Part shown: positions 1 through 9,499 of the stretch, one piece after another
Layout of the letters: every line of letters starts with the position of its first letter
Numbering within the stretch: the stretch's first letter is position 1
NCBI RefSeq assembly: GCF_016907295.1
Contig: NZ_JAFBBR010000001.1
Location: 2,542,001-2,606,000 of the forward strand
Direction: 5' to 3'
DNA length: 64,000 bases
Source: Microbacterium dextranolyticum
Lineage (GTDB): Bacteria > Actinomycetota > Actinomycetes > Actinomycetales > Microbacteriaceae
The notes under the pieces: generated by a model
The model's input: the letters and a program-made list of their open reading frames with translations, nothing else
What the model was told of the DNA's origin: nothing
Database searches by the model: none
Translations under genes and position numbers: made by a program

Positions 1-759
1 GTCTCCGAACTCCTGGTCGTTGCGCTCCTCCTTGCGGAAGGCCTTCACCGCGCGGATGCCCGTCATGGTCTCGACGAACTTGACGATCACCTGGGCGCTG
101 ACGACCCGCGACTCACGGTACGCGCGCTGCGAGTGGCGGTAGAACCACCGCATGAGGAAGAAGAGCGGGATGCCCGCGGCGACGATCACGAGACCCGACT
201 GCCAGTCGAGCAGCAGCAGCGCCACGAGCGTGAACCCGCCGTAGAGCACGCCCGAGACCAGCTCGTTGAGGCCGCCGTCGAGGAGCTCGCGGATCGAGTC
301 GAGATCGCTCGTCTGTCGCGAGATGATGCGGCCCGACGTGTACGACTCGTGGAATTCGAGGCTCAGCCGCTGCGTGTGCACGAAGATGCGCTTGCGCAGG
401 TCGAGCATGACCGCCTGCGTGAGGCGTGCGGCCACGACGGCGTACCACCCGATGAGCGCGGCGCCGCCGACGCCGGCGGCGAGGTAGACCGCGACGATCA
501 CGATGGTGGGCATCCAGTCGTTGTGGTCGATCACCTGCGGGAGCGCCTGGTTGATGCCGTACGCGATCAGGGCGGGGCCGGCGACACGCAGCGCCGTCGA
601 GACGACGAGGACGACACCGGCGAGCACCAACTGCCAACGCAGCGGCGCGACGAGCGAGCCGAGCAGGCGCAGCGAGCGGCGCCGGATGGCACGTGATTCG
701 TCCCGCGTGTAGTCGGAGCGGTCTTCGCCGGTCGTACCGGCGACGGTTGCGGTGGTCAC
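1..759 (-). CDS. ABC exporter half-transporter, N-terminal membrane part (cut by window edge)
   Basis: Only the first 253 codons are in the window; the nucleotide-binding domain lies beyond base 1. The visible part is an ABC type-1 transmembrane domain: hydrophobic helices near residues 35-55 and 65-95, then the intracellular coupling motif [20 protein letters not shown], which is typical of multidrug/lipid exporters. The GTG start overlaps the stop of the upstream exporter gene as GTGA, so the two are translationally coupled and probably form a heterodimer. The substrate cannot be read from the sequence. The call as an ABC exporter subunit is firm; drug, lipid or peptide specificity is open. 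Confidence 0.9.
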   Translation of the reverse strand, partial: MTTATVAGTTGEDRSDYTRDESRAIRRRSLRLLGSLVAPLRWQLVLAGVVLVVSTALRVAGPALIAYGINQALPQVIDHNDWMPTIVIVAVYLAAGVGGAALIGWYAVVAARLTQAVMLDLRKRIFVHTQRLSLEFHESYTSGRIISRQTSDLDSIRELLDGGLNELVSGVLYGGFTLVALLLLDWQSGLVIVAAGIPLFFLMRWFYRHSQRAYRESRVVSAQVIVKFVETMTGIRAVKAFRKEERNDQEFGD

Positions 760-2618
760 GGGGTCACCTCCTGAGTCGATGCGGACGGTCTGTCGGTCGT
801 CGCGCCACGGTCGGCACCCCGGAGGGCTTCATCCTCGAGGCTCGAGATCACGTGCCGGTACTGCGCGCTCTCGCGCAGGAGGTCGCTGTGCCGCCCGACC
901 GCGGTCACGCGCCCGTCGTGGAGCAGCGCCACACGATCGGCGAGCATGACCGTCGAGGGCCGGTGGGCGATGACGAGGGTCGTGGTGTCGGCCATGACCT
1001 CGCGCAGCGCGTCTTCGACGAGGGCCTCGGTGTCGACGTCGAGGGCCGACAGCGGGTCGTCGAGGACCAGGACGGTCGGACGGGCGGCGACGGCGCGCGC
1101 GAGCGCGAGCCGCTGACGCTGACCGCCCGACAGCGACAGCCCCTCCTCGCCGATCACGGTGTCGACCCCGTCGGGCAGCTCGTCGACGAATCCCGCCTGC
1201 GCCACGGCGAGCGCCTCGCGCAGCACGCGCTCCGCCTCGGCGCTGCCGGGTTCAAGGTCCTCGCGACCGAGGAGCACGTTCTCGCGCACCGTCTGCGAGA
1301 ACAGCGTGGCATCCTCGAACGCCATGCCCACGTGCGTGCGCAGCTCGTGCAGAGTCAGGTCGCGCACGTCGACGCCGTCGATCGTGACTCGGCCCGCCGT
1401 CACGTCGTACAGCCGCGCCGGGAGGGTGGTGAGGGTCGTCTTGCCGGATCCAGTGAGCCCGACGAGGGCCATGGTCTCCCCCGGCTCGAGCACGAGATCG
1501 ACGCCGTCGAGCAGGTCGCGTTCGGTCTCCGCGGCATCCTGATAGCGGAAGTGGACGTCCTCGAAGGCGAGCGCACCGCGCGAGGCACCCAGCGTGACCG
1601 GGGCGGCGGGGTCGGTGATCGTGTTCCGTTCGTCGAACACCTCGAAGATGCGGTCGGTCGCGGTGCGCGCGTCGAGCAGGAACGAGAAGAGGAAGCCGAT
1701 CGACTCCATCGGCCAGCGCAGCACGGTGGCCATGGCGAAGAAGGCGACGAGCTCGGCGACCTGCAGCTGCCCGGCCTGGGTCAGCACGATGCCGACACCC
1801 AGACACAGCGCGAAGGCGATGTCGGGCAACAGCACCAGCCAGAACCAGATCCAGCCGACCGCGCGCGCCTTGCTCAGCTCGGTCTCGCGCAGGCTCTCGG
1901 CCTGTCGCGCGAACTTGACGAGCGCGTGCCTGCCGCGACCGAAGGCCTTGAGCACGCGGATGCCGTGGACGGACTCCTCGACGCTCGTGGCGAGGTCACC
2001 GGCCTGATCCTGGCTCTGGCGGGCGAGCGTTCCGTACGTCTTCTCGAAGCGGTAACCGGCGTACCACAGCGGCGCGCAGACGACGAGGAAGGTGAGCCCC
2101 AGCGCCCAGTGCCAGCGGAACAGCAGCACCATGCCGACGAGGATCGTGAGGATGTTCACGACGAGCAGCACCACGCCGAAGGCGAGCCAGCGGCGCAGCA
2201 TGCTGATGTCCTGCATCATGCGGCTGAGCAGCTGCCCCGACTGCCAGCGGTCGTGGAAGGAGACGGGGAGGCGCTGCAAGCGCTCGTAGAACGAGGTGCG
2301 CATGTCGTATTCGACGCGGGTGGACGGGCTCAGCACGAACCAGCGCCGCAGCCAGACCATCAGGGCCTCGAGCAGCCCGAGGACGAGGATGAGGCCCGCA
2401 CCCCAGGCCAGCGCGGCGCGGTCGCCGCCCTGGATGGGCCCCTGCACGAGCACCTCGAGCACGAGCGGGATGGACAGGGCGAGCAGGCTCGCCACGAGCG
2501 CGCTCACGGCGCCGAGGACGAGCCGTGTGACCACGGGGCGGGCGAACGGGTACAGCCGAGCGAGGGCCTTCACGGTGGGCAGGCTCTCGGCGGAGGGGCT
2601 CTCGGTGGAGGAGGTCAT
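756..2618 (-). CDS. ABC transporter ATP-binding/permease protein (exporter type)
   Basis: A 620-residue half-transporter with a six-helix membrane domain (about residues 30-320) followed by an ATPase domain. The Walker A motif is GLTGSGKT, the signature is LSGGQRQR and the Walker B is [13 protein letters not shown], so this site is largely canonical. The glutamate after Walker B is replaced by aspartate (LDDPLS), which is common in one half of heterodimeric exporters. The start is ATG after AAGGATC. It overlaps the following half-transporter by 4 bases and lies 165 bases downstream of a small ORF and a promoter-like site. It probably exports a drug, peptide or lipid. Confidence 0.93.
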   Translation of the reverse strand: MTSSTESPSAESLPTVKALARLYPFARPVVTRLVLGAVSALVASLLALSIPLVLEVLVQGPIQGGDRAALAWGAGLILVLGLLEALMVWLRRWFVLSPSTRVEYDMRTSFYERLQRLPVSFHDRWQSGQLLSRMMQDISMLRRWLAFGVVLLVVNILTILVGMVLLFRWHWALGLTFLVVCAPLWYAGYRFEKTYGTLARQSQDQAGDLATSVEESVHGIRVLKAFGRGRHALVKFARQAESLRETELSKARAVGWIWFWLVLLPDIAFALCLGVGIVLTQAGQLQVAELVAFFAMATVLRWPMESIGFLFSFLLDARTATDRIFEVFDERNTITDPAAPVTLGASRGALAFEDVHFRYQDAAETERDLLDGVDLVLEPGETMALVGLTGSGKTTLTTLPARLYDVTAGRVTIDGVDVRDLTLHELRTHVGMAFEDATLFSQTVRENVLLGREDLEPGSAEAERVLREALAVAQAGFVDELPDGVDTVIGEEGLSLSGGQRQRLALARAVAARPTVLVLDDPLSALDVDTEALVEDALREVMADTTTLVIAHRPSTVMLADRVALLHDGRVTAVGRHSDLLRESAQYRHVISSLEDEALRGADRGATTDRPSASTQEVTP

Positions 2619-2782
2619 GATCCTTGCGAGGGGTGTGGAGCGGATGCCGAGGCGACGCTCGGCGACGGGGGCGTGGACGCGCGACGACGCGACCGGACGG
2701 GAGACGTCCGCGACAGGGAGGACGCGGGAGAAGGAACGCTGCGCGCGACGGGACTATGCCGCCGATGAGGGACGCGAGCGCG

Positions 2783-2866
2783 TTATCCCCGGTGGGCCTC
2801 CGCACCGAACGGACGCGCGAGGCGCGGGAGGGCGACGGGCTTCGTGATGACGATGGCCGTGGACAT
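2783..2866 (-). CDS. Possible 27-residue leader peptide upstream of the ABC exporter operon
   Basis: A short ORF encodes MSTAIVITKPVALPRLARPF followed by GAEAHRG. It starts with ATG behind a strong ribosome binding site (TGGAGGAAGCC) and ends in TAA, a rare stop codon in this GC-rich DNA. It lies about 60 bases after a promoter-like site and 165 bases before the first ABC exporter gene, on the same strand. Such a position is typical of regulatory leader peptides that let ribosome stalling control a downstream drug exporter. No known leader family is recognised. The strong ribosome binding site is direct evidence; function and even translation are inferred. Confidence 0.45.
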   Translation of the reverse strand: MSTAIVITKPVALPRLARPFGAEAHRG

Positions 2867-2931
2867 GGCTTCCTCCAGGGTTCGGTGAACGGGGACCGCC
2901 GCGGCCGGATCACGACGCGACAGCCCTCCAA

Positions 2932-2959
2932 CCTATACCGGAGCGTTCGTCCGCCACAA
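2932..2959 (-). promoter_or_regulatory. Promoter-like site for the leader ORF and ABC exporter pair
   Basis: On the minus strand, TTGTGG and TATAGG are separated by 16 bases, a reasonable sigma-70-type promoter. Transcription would begin near base 2925 and leave about 59 untranslated bases before the leader ORF. Confidence 0.45.
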
Positions 2960-2979
2960 GGGCGGCGATCCGACCCTCG

Positions 2980-3480
2980 TCACGCCGGGCTCGCACCGCC
3001 CGCCTCGCGATCCAGCAGCGACCGCTTCACGTCAATCCCCCAGGCGAATCCGCCGAGGCCTCCGCCGGTGCGCAGCACCCGGTGGCACGGCACGAACAGG
3101 GCAGGGGCGTTGCGCGCGCAGATCGATGCGGCGGCGCGCACCGCGCTCGGGCTCCCGAGCGCCGCGGCGAACTGCGCATAGGTCAGGGGGCGCCCGGGCT
3201 CGATCCGGCGCAGCGCCGCCCAGCCGGCGAGCTGCCAGGCCGTACCGTCCTGCGCGACGGCGACGTCGTCGATCGCCGCGAGGTCACCGGCGTAGTAGGC
3301 GACGACGGATGCAATGGCATCCGTCTCGACCTCGCGCACCCGCGACGGGGCCGTCCGCAGACGCGCGACGATCGCCGCATGGTCGGCCGTCCAGCCGCTC
3401 GCGAGCACCCGGCCCTGCTCATCGGCGAGGAGGGTGAAGGGACCGTCGGGGGTGTCGATCGTCTGGATGCGGGCGGTCAT
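2980..3480 (-). CDS. ogt: Methylated-DNA-[protein]-cysteine methyltransferase, internal start within the fusion
   Basis: The last 166 residues of the fusion frame form a complete Ogt protein of usual size. It starts with [10 protein letters not shown] and carries the active-site motif PCHRV (C132) and the [14 protein letters not shown]-binding helix. An ATG at 3480 has GAGGAG six bases upstream, which fits independent translation as the second gene of a pair. The protein transfers methyl groups from O6-methylguanine to its own cysteine. This entry is the alternative reading of the 3' part of the alkylation-repair fusion; which product is made cannot be settled from sequence alone. Confidence 0.55.
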   Translation of the reverse strand: MTARIQTIDTPDGPFTLLADEQGRVLASGWTADHAAIVARLRTAPSRVREVETDAIASVVAYYAGDLAAIDDVAVAQDGTAWQLAGWAALRRIEPGRPLTYAQFAAALGSPSAVRAAASICARNAPALFVPCHRVLRTGGGLGGFAWGIDVKRSLLDREAGGASPA

Positions 3481-5163
3481 CGGTTCTCCTCGGGGGTGCG
3501 GGGCGCCGCGTCGGCGCGGCCGTCGGGGTGTGCGGTGTCGGGTGTCGCGCGAGCGGGCGGGGGTCGACCGGGCCGGTGTCGACCGGGCGGGCCGGGGCGG
3601 CGCCGCACGCCACAGGTGCGCGGTCAGATAGCTGCGCCACGGCGCGGTGCGCGCGGCCCAGGCTTCGAACCCGCGCGGATCTGCGGGCAGGCCGGCGGCC
3701 GCGGCGCCCGAGCGCACGGCGACGTCGCCGGGGAGCGTGATGTCGGGATCGCCCAGAACGCGCATGCGCACGTAGTCGGCGGTCCAGGGGCCCACGCCGG
3801 GCAGGGCGAGCAGCGCGGTCCGCTGGGCCCGTCCGTCGTCGCCGCTGGTGAGCACGAGAGAGCCGTCGGCGAGCGCCGCGGCCGCCCCGGTGATCGCGCG
3901 GATGCGGGCGGCGGGGCCGCGGAGGACCTCGGCGCCGTGCTCGGCGATCGCCGCCATGGTCGGGAAGAGTCGCTCATGGCCGTCGAATCCCGAGACCGGC
4001 TCACCCAGGGCATCCGTCAGCGCACTCAACGCCGTCGTCGCCGCGGCCACCGTGATCTGCTGGCCCACCATGGCACGGATGAGCATCTCGTGCGGATCGA
4101 TCGCCCCCGGCACGCGGATGCCGGGCGTGCGGACGACCAGCGGGGCGAGCTCGGGGTGCGCCGAGAGCGCGGTATCGATCGCGACCGGGTCGGCGTCGAG
4201 GTCGAACAGTCGCCGCGCACGGGCGACCAGCACGGGAAGGTCGGGCAGGTGCGTGAGCCTCGCGCGCAGCCGCACGCGCCCGGCCGCGTCGAGCCGCATC
4301 TCGAACCACGCCGGGCCGCCGGGCAGTCGCAGCGTCCGGGCGAAGGACTCATCGGTCGCCGTCTCGACGCCCGCGACCGCGCGGGCGCGCATCCAGGCGA
4401 ACAGTCCGGCGGCATCCATCGGCCCGCGATGCGGCAGCAGCAGGTCGATCATGCCCGGCGAGCCCGCGTCCCCGACGGCTGCGCCGGCATCCGCGCCCGC
4501 CCCCGCCCTCGCCGTCGCGCCCGCATCTGGGCTCCGGGGTCCCCGCGAAACCTCGCTTGTGTACGCTTTTGCGGCGTTTTGCGTGACATACGGGAGGTTT
4601 CGCGGGATGGGGCGGCGGGCGCGCAGGGCGAGCGGGGGCATCCCGAACACCTCGCGGACGGTGTCGTTGAACTGGCGCACACTCGAGAAGCCCGCCGAGA
4701 AGGCGACATCGGATGCCGGCAGGTCGGTCGACACGAGCAGCATGCGCGCCGTATGCGCCCGCTGCGCGCGGGCGAGGGCCAACGGGCCGGCACCGAGCTC
4801 CGCGGCGAGCAGACGCGTCAGGTGGCGCGACGAGTATCCGAGCCGGGATGCCAGGCCCGCGACGCCTTCGCGCTCGACGACGCCATCGGCGATGAGCCGC
4901 ATCGCGCGCCCGGCGATGTCGCCGCGCAGATTCCACTCGGGGGATCCGGGTGCGGCCTCGGGCAGGCACCTCTTGCACGCGCGGTAACCCGCTTCGTGCG
5001 CCGCCGCCGAGGTCGGGTAGAAGGTGACGTTCTCGGGCTTGGGCGTGCGCGCCGGGCAGCTGGGGCGGCAGTAGATGCCCGTCGAGCGCACGGCCGTCAC
5101 GAACTGCCCGTCGAAGCGCGCGTCACGGGCGTCGATCGCCCGGTAGCGCTCCTCGAAGGTCAT
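2980..5163 (-). CDS. Ada/AlkA-type alkylation repair protein fused in frame to an Ogt methyltransferase
   Basis: One uninterrupted 727-residue frame joins four parts. Residues 1-75 form an Ada methylphosphotriester domain with zinc cysteines C32, C36, C63 and C66. About 85-190 is an AraC-type helix-turn-helix. About 225-525 is an AlkA-like 3-methyladenine glycosylase with a helix-hairpin-helix ([11 protein letters not shown]) and an aspartate in LPGDVAVR at the catalytic position. A proline/arginine-rich linker with RSTPA repeats follows, and residues 562-727 are an O6-methylguanine methyltransferase with PCHRV (C693). The start is placed at MTFEERY; an ATG 22 codons upstream is possible. A strong ribosome binding site precedes the Ogt part, so the two halves may also be made separately. 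It would both sense and repair alkylated DNA. Confidence 0.8.
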   Translation of the reverse strand: MTFEERYRAIDARDARFDGQFVTAVRSTGIYCRPSCPARTPKPENVTFYPTSAAAHEAGYRACKRCLPEAAPGSPEWNLRGDIAGRAMRLIADGVVEREGVAGLASRLGYSSRHLTRLLAAELGAGPLALARAQRAHTARMLLVSTDLPASDVAFSAGFSSVRQFNDTVREVFGMPPLALRARRPIPRNLPYVTQNAAKAYTSEVSRGPRSPDAGATARAGAGADAGAAVGDAGSPGMIDLLLPHRGPMDAAGLFAWMRARAVAGVETATDESFARTLRLPGGPAWFEMRLDAAGRVRLRARLTHLPDLPVLVARARRLFDLDADPVAIDTALSAHPELAPLVVRTPGIRVPGAIDPHEMLIRAMVGQQITVAAATTALSALTDALGEPVSGFDGHERLFPTMAAIAEHGAEVLRGPAARIRAITGAAAALADGSLVLTSGDDGRAQRTALLALPGVGPWTADYVRMRVLGDPDITLPGDVAVRSGAAAAGLPADPRGFEAWAARTAPWRSYLTAHLWRAAPPRPARSTPARSTPARSRDTRHRTPRRPRRRGAPHPRGEPMTARIQTIDTPDGPFTLLADEQGRVLASGWTADHAAIVARLRTAPSRVREVETDAIASVVAYYAGDLAAIDDVAVAQDGTAWQLAGWAALRRIEPGRPLTYAQFAAALGSPSAVRAAASICARNAPALFVPCHRVLRTGGGLGGFAWGIDVKRSLLDREAGGASPA

Positions 5164-5290
5164 GGTCGGTCCCGGCATACCGTCCAGCCTGCCATTCGCG
5201 CGGCCGGCCCGCTCGCGGTTTTCGGACACGACGGTTCGCCCCGCCCGTACCTGCCCGCTCCTGCCGGCGGCCGCGGCGGCGAGCGCGGTC

Positions 5291-5347
5291 TCGGAGGCGC
5301 CGAACTGTGGACACCCGGCGCGCCCACCCGCGATTCAGCGCCTCCGA
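5291..5347. repeat. 47-bp palindromic repeat, copy 1 (with longer outer arms)
   Basis: Outer arms TCGGAGGCGC and GCGCCTCCGA pair perfectly over 10 bp. The inner 47-bp core at 5297-5343 begins GGCGCC, ends GCGCC and is itself an imperfect palindrome. Two further cores of exactly the same length follow within 370 bases. Confidence 0.75.
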
Positions 5348-5384
5348 ACGAGCGAGGAGTCGCATCCCAGGCATCCCGCCGGGC

Positions 5385-5419
5385 GAGCCGCGAGCCGCGA
5401 GCCGCGAGCCGCGAGTCGC
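5385..5419. repeat. 7-bp tandem repeat, five units
   Basis: Four perfect copies of GAGCCGC are followed by GAGTCGC. It lies between palindrome copies 1 and 2. Confidence 0.9.
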
Positions 5420-5430
5420 GCGCACTGAAA

Positions 5431-5477
5431 GGCGCCATGATGCGGGTCCACGACGCGCATACCCACACATCGACGCC
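5431..5477. repeat. 47-bp palindromic repeat, copy 2
   Basis: A 47-bp imperfect palindrome beginning GGCGCCATGATGCGGGT and ending ACCCACACATCGACGCC. The arms match at 12 of 17 positions. It is the same length as copies 1 and 3, with ACCC near the 3' arm conserved in all three. Confidence 0.7.
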
Positions 5478-5611
5478 GCCGAGCGGCGAGGGGCCGAGCG
5501 ACCAGCGACCAGCCGCCGAGCGACCCGAAGCCGCGCCGCCAGGGGTCGGCCGCTCGGGCCCCGAGCGCTCAGACAGCCCCCGGGCATCCCGCCGCGCGAG
5601 CGCCCCCCACG

Positions 5612-5672
5612 GTTCAGAGGCGTCCAACTGCGGATGCCTCGACTGCACACCCACAATTCGGCGCCCCTGAAC
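5612..5672. repeat. 47-bp palindromic repeat, copy 3 (with longer outer arms)
   Basis: The 47-bp core runs from 5619 to 5665 (GGCGTCCAACTGCGG ... ACCCACAATTCGGCGCC). Outer arms GTTCAG and CTGAAC extend the palindrome on both sides. It resembles copy 1 most in the CCAACTG/ATTC positions. Confidence 0.75.
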
Positions 5673-5744
5673 GACGCTGCCAGGCCGCGACGACACGGTG
5701 ACGCCCCAGCGACCCGACGCTGCGAGGCCGCGACGACTCGGGAC

Positions 5745-5776
5745 AACCCAGCAACCCAGCAACCCAGCAACCCAGC
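5745..5776. repeat. 8-bp tandem repeat, four units
   Basis: Four perfect copies of AACCCAGC lie about 60 bases downstream of the purH stop, followed by a degenerate GACCCGACGCC unit. Confidence 0.9.
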
Positions 5777-5836
5777 GACCCGACGCCCGGACGCCGAGAC
5801 CGCCGGGCCGCGCAGGCATCCGCCCGCGAATGCGGG

Positions 5837-7444
5837 TCAGTGGAAGAAGTGGCGCTCGCCGGTGAAGAACATGGTCACGCCGGCGGCCTGCGCCGCGTCG
5901 ATGACCTCCTGGTCGCGCACCGAACCGCCGGGCTGCACGATCGTGCGGATGCCGGCATCGATGAGCACCTGCGGCCCGTCGGCGAACGGGAAGAACGCGT
6001 CGGATGCCGCGACCGAACCCGCGGCACGGTCGCCCGCCCGCTCGACCGCCAGGCGGCACGAGTCGACGCGGTTGACCTGGCCCATGCCGATGCCGACCGT
6101 CGCCGACCCCTGCGCAAGGACGATCGCGTTCGACTTCACGGCGCGGCACGCCTTCCAGGCGAAGGCGAGGTTGCTCTTCTCGCTGTCGTCGGGCATCTCG
6201 CCCGTGACGAGCTGCCAGCCGTCGACGAGCGACTCGATCTCGGCCGGGAAGCGGTCGGCGTCCTGCAGCAGCAGCCCACCCGACACCAGGCGCACGTCCA
6301 TCGGCTCCTGCCGCCAGTCGGCGGGCAGCCGCAGCACGCGCAGGTTCTTCTTGAGGCGGAAGACCTCGAGGGCCTCGGGCTCGAAGTCGGGGGCGACGAT
6401 GACCTCGGTGAAGATGTCGCGCAGGTTCTCGGCCATCTTGAGCGTCACCGTGCGGTTGGCCGCGATCACGCCGCCGAACGCCGAGACGGGGTCGCACTCG
6501 TGCGCACGCAGATGCGCCGAGGCGATCGGATCGAGCGCCTGGGGTGCGGCGATCGCGATGCCGCAGGGGTTCGCGTGCTTGATGATGGCGACGGCGGGCT
6601 TGACCATGTCGAACGCGGCGCGGAGGGCGGCGTCGGCGTCGACGTAGTTGTTGTAGCTCATCTCCTTGCCCTGCAGCTGGGTCGCCTGCGCGATGCCGTG
6701 ACCGCCGACGCGCGAGTAGATCGCCGCGCGCTGGTGCGAGTTCTCGCCGTAGCGCAGCGTCTCGAGCCGCTCGGCCTTGATCGTGAGGTGCTGCGGCAGG
6801 TCACCCTCGCCCTCGAGCGTCTCTTCGGCGAACCAGGTCGCGACGGCACGGTCGTAGGCGGCCGTGTGGGCGAAGGCGCGCGCCGCGAGCTCGCGGCGCT
6901 GGGCGAGCGAGGTGCCGCCGTCGCCGAGCGAGTCGATGATCGCGGGGTAGGACTCGGGCGAAACGACGATCGCGACGTTCGCGAAGTTCTTCGCGGATGC
7001 CCGCACCATCGCCGGGCCGCCGATGTCGATCTGCTCGACGACGGCGTTACCGGTGGCGCCGGAAGCGACCGTCTCGACGAACGGGTAGAGGTTCACGACG
7101 ACGAGCTCGAAGGGCAGGATGCCGAGCTCCCCCAGCTGGTTCTCGTGGTCTTCGAGGCGCAGGTCGGCGAGCAGACCGGCGTGGACCCCGGGGTGCAGGG
7201 TCTTCACACGACCGCCCAGCGACTCGGGGAACCCGGTGATCTCGGCGACGTCCTTGACCTCGAGACCGGCCTCGCGCAGCAGCGCCGCCGACCCCCCGGT
7301 GGAGACGATCTCGACGCCGGCCGCGGCGAGCGCCTGCCCGAGCGGCAGAAGGTCGGTCTTGTCGCTCACCGAGACGAGCGCGCGGCGGATCGGGACGACA
7401 TCGCGGTCGCGGTAGAGGGCGGGGTCGATGGTCGGGCCGGCCAT
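5837..7444 (-). CDS. purH: Bifunctional AICAR transformylase / IMP cyclohydrolase
   Basis: A 535-residue PurH of normal length that catalyses the last two steps of purine synthesis, from AICAR through FAICAR to IMP, in the cytoplasm. The first 160 residues or so form the MGS-like IMP cyclohydrolase domain ([39 protein letters not shown]). The rest is the transformylase domain, with the KHANPCG active-site motif and the ending [12 protein letters not shown]. The start at MAGPTIDP follows CTGGAGCACCC; the frame is open 25 codons further upstream but has no better site. It lies 43 bases after purN, and the order purN-purH is usual in actinobacteria, so the two share a pathway and probably a transcript. 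Confidence 0.97.
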   Translation of the reverse strand: MAGPTIDPALYRDRDVVPIRRALVSVSDKTDLLPLGQALAAAGVEIVSTGGSAALLREAGLEVKDVAEITGFPESLGGRVKTLHPGVHAGLLADLRLEDHENQLGELGILPFELVVVNLYPFVETVASGATGNAVVEQIDIGGPAMVRASAKNFANVAIVVSPESYPAIIDSLGDGGTSLAQRRELAARAFAHTAAYDRAVATWFAEETLEGEGDLPQHLTIKAERLETLRYGENSHQRAAIYSRVGGHGIAQATQLQGKEMSYNNYVDADAALRAAFDMVKPAVAIIKHANPCGIAIAAPQALDPIASAHLRAHECDPVSAFGGVIAANRTVTLKMAENLRDIFTEVIVAPDFEPEALEVFRLKKNLRVLRLPADWRQEPMDVRLVSGGLLLQDADRFPAEIESLVDGWQLVTGEMPDDSEKSNLAFAWKACRAVKSNAIVLAQGSATVGIGMGQVNRVDSCRLAVERAGDRAAGSVAASDAFFPFADGPQVLIDAGIRTIVQPGGSVRDQEVIDAAQAAGVTMFFTGERHFFH

Positions 7445-7487
7445 GGGTGCTCCAGTTCGGTGCGGAGAGTACGGGTGCGAAGAGGGA

Positions 7488-8108
7488 TCAGGACGAAGAG
7501 GGGTCGGATGCCACGGCATCCGATGACGCGCGGGCGAGATCGATCTCGCCCGTCGCGACGGCGCGCACGACCTCGATGAGCAGGCGCCGCTCGACGGGCT
7601 TGATGCGCTCGTGCAGGGAGTGCTCGGTGTCGCCGGGCAGCACGGGCACGCGCTCCTGGGCGAGGATCGGGCCCGAGTCGACCCCGCTGTCGACGATGAT
7701 CACGCTGGCCCCGGTCTCGGTCACCCCGGCGGCGAGCGCGTCACGCACGCCGTGCGCTCCGGGGAACTCGGGCAGGTAGGCGGGGTGCGTGTTGATGAGG
7801 GCGGGCGCCCACGCGTCGACGAGGTCGGCGGGCAGAAGTCGCATCAGCCCGCTCAGCACGACGAGGTCGGGAGTCCAGACGTCGATCTGTGCACGCAGCT
7901 CGGCCCCCCACTGCTCGCGGGTCTCGAACTCGCGGAACGGCACCAGCACCGTCGGCACGCCGAAGTGCTCGGCATGCGCGAAGCCGTCGGCTTCACGATC
8001 GGCGCCGACGACGACGACGCGCGCCGGGAATCCGGGGTCGGCGGCGGCGTCGAGCAGGGCACGCAGATTGGAGCCCGTGCCCGAGATGAGGACGGCGACC
8101 GTGAGCAC
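7488..8108 (-). CDS. purN: Phosphoribosylglycinamide formyltransferase (GART)
   Basis: A 206-residue formyl-THF-dependent enzyme that formylates GAR in de novo purine synthesis. Family motifs are visible: [13 protein letters not shown] at the N-terminus for phosphate binding, [16 protein letters not shown] with the catalytic Asn and His, and [11 protein letters not shown] with the catalytic Asp. The start is GTG, and the -10-like hexamer TAGACT sits 6 bases upstream, so the message is probably leaderless. That promoter lies over the end of the upstream DUF6350 gene, which stops 4 bases before purN begins. purN can therefore be made with or without the upstream gene. Confidence 0.96.
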   Translation of the reverse strand: MLTVAVLISGTGSNLRALLDAAADPGFPARVVVVGADREADGFAHAEHFGVPTVLVPFREFETREQWGAELRAQIDVWTPDLVVLSGLMRLLPADLVDAWAPALINTHPAYLPEFPGAHGVRDALAAGVTETGASVIIVDSGVDSGPILAQERVPVLPGDTEHSLHERIKPVERRLLIEVVRAVATGEIDLARASSDAVASDPSSS

Positions 8109-8112
8109 GGCC

Positions 8113-9420
8113 TCAGTCTATCGGCGGGGTCGCGGGAGCGCTCACGAGCGGGCGCTCCCCCGCAGCCGACGGAACCTGTCGACCGGATGCCACGTGCTGC
8201 GCCGGATTCGGCGATGCAGCGGCATCCATCCCTCGCACCGGCGAGAACAGGGCGATGGCGGCGCCGATGAGCAGCTCCACCCCGACGGCGAGGGCGACCG
8301 GGCCGGCGGCGGGACCCACGTCGGAAAGGCGACCCGGGCCCGCGGACCCGGAGGCGAGCGCGGCGAGGATCGCCGCACCCGCGGCTCCGCCGACGACGAT
8401 CAGGCCCAGCACGGCGGCACGTGCCCCGCCGCTCGCCGCAGCCGTCGTCCCGCCGAGCGACGTGCGGGCGCCCGCTCCCGCGACGAACCCGATCGCGATG
8501 ACGAGGAGCGTGAGGAGAAGCAGCCACGGCGTCGTGGACGGCGGGATCACCGCCAGCGCGGGGATGCCGGGGACGACTCCGAGCTGCGTGCCGGCGGGCG
8601 AGACCGCGGTGCCGGCGCCGAACGCGAAACCCGGCCCCGCCACGAACGCGCCGCCCCAGATGACGAGGGTCGGAAGATAGGCGAGCTGTCCGACGGCGAC
8701 GATGCTCGCACCGGTGGCATCCACGTGCGCCGCTTCGAACAGCGCGATCACGTCTCCGCCGCGCAGCACCGCGGCGACCGCGACCAGGAGCGCGCCGACG
8801 CCGACGAAGCCCGCGACCGCGATGCCGATGCCCCTCGCGGCGGCGGCGATCACGCCCTCCCGGAGCGGATCGATCCGATCGCGCAGGGCGTCGACGAGGC
8901 CGTCGTCGCCGTGTCGCCATGCCGCGACCAGCGCGCCCAGCAGCGCAGGAACGGTGAAGACGAGCGTCGGAAAAGCGAGTGCCTGCCACCCGAAGACCGC
9001 GGCGACGGGGTTCGCCGAAGTGCGCCACAGCACCCACGCGACCACGAAGGTGACCAGCGCGCCGGCGGCGACCCCGATGGGCCACGCCCCCGCACGCGCG
9101 GCGCGAGAACCGCAGCGCCAGGCCGAGACGGCGGTGAACCCGGCGAAGGCGAGCGGCGCGAGCGAGAGCCAGAACGTGCCGGCGTCCACCGGGATCCCCA
9201 CCGTGTTCAGGTAATCGACCGGGAGGGCGATCTGCACGGGAACGAGCTGGCCGAGCTGCCAGACTCGCACGGATGCCGGCCACAGCGCACCCCAGTCGGC
9301 GGTGCCGCCGAGGGCGAGCACCCAGAGCACGGCGAGGGGAGCGAGTGCCGCGGCGACGCCGACCACCGCCGCGACGAGGGCGTCGACAGCGGCCAGGAGG
9401 GCGACGAGTAGGCGATTCAT
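8113..9420 (-). CDS. DUF6350 multi-pass membrane protein (PerM-like)
   Basis: A 435-residue integral membrane protein with about ten hydrophobic segments, rich in alanine, valine and glycine. It fits DUF6350, the family that contains mycobacterial PerM, a cell-division/peptidoglycan-linked membrane protein, and this family commonly sits directly upstream of purN in actinobacteria. No catalytic motif is seen. The ATG at 9420 is 9 bases after TAGGGT, so transcription probably begins just before the start codon. The last 50 residues are hydrophilic. Membrane location is clear; a role in division is inferred from the family name only. Confidence 0.85.
   Translation of the reverse strand: MNRLLVALLAAVDALVAAVVGVAAALAPLAVLWVLALGGTADWGALWPASVRVWQLGQLVPVQIALPVDYLNTVGIPVDAGTFWLSLAPLAFAGFTAVSAWRCGSRAARAGAWPIGVAAGALVTFVVAWVLWRTSANPVAAVFGWQALAFPTLVFTVPALLGALVAAWRHGDDGLVDALRDRIDPLREGVIAAAARGIGIAVAGFVGVGALLVAVAAVLRGGDVIALFEAAHVDATGASIVAVGQLAYLPTLVIWGGAFVAGPGFAFGAGTAVSPAGTQLGVVPGIPALAVIPPSTTPWLLLLTLLVIAIGFVAGAGARTSLGGTTAAASGGARAAVLGLIVVGGAAGAAILAALASGSAGPGRLSDVGPAAGPVALAVGVELLIGAAIALFSPVRGMDAAASPNPAQHVASGRQVPSAAGERPLVSAPATPPID
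8115..8120 (-). promoter_or_regulatory. Leaderless -10 element of purN
   Basis: TAGACT on the minus strand ends 6 bases before the GTG start of purN. This is the same spacing as at several other genes in the window. Confidence 0.5.
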
Positions 9421-9429
9421 GCGGGTTCG

Positions 9430-9435
9430 ACCCTA
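9430..9435 (-). promoter_or_regulatory. -10 element of the DUF6350 gene
   Basis: TAGGGT on the minus strand ends 9 bases before the ATG, giving a very short or absent leader. Confidence 0.45.
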
Positions 9436-9499
9436 CCGACCCCTTCGGCCGCGTCGAGACGGGCGCGCGGGATCCACTACCGTTCTGTAGGGAGGATTC

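Larger units (their letters stand above)
5164..5836. other. Non-coding, repeat-rich spacer between the repair gene and purH
   Basis: About 670 bases without a convincing gene. The interval holds three 47-bp palindromic repeats, a five-copy 7-bp tandem repeat and a four-copy 8-bp tandem repeat, each listed separately. All frames crossing it are arginine/alanine/proline-rich shadows without ribosome binding sites. Confidence 0.7.

Noticed and set aside
693..5670. Long plus-strand frames (691 and 862 residues) opposite the ABC and repair genes
   Set aside because: They are arginine/glycine/alanine-rich, lack ribosome binding sites and known domains, and lie antisense to genes with clear motifs; typical shadows of high-GC DNA.
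5745..5776. CRISPR-like array in the AACCCAGC repeats
   Set aside because: Units are 8 bp and directly adjacent, with no spacers and no cas genes.
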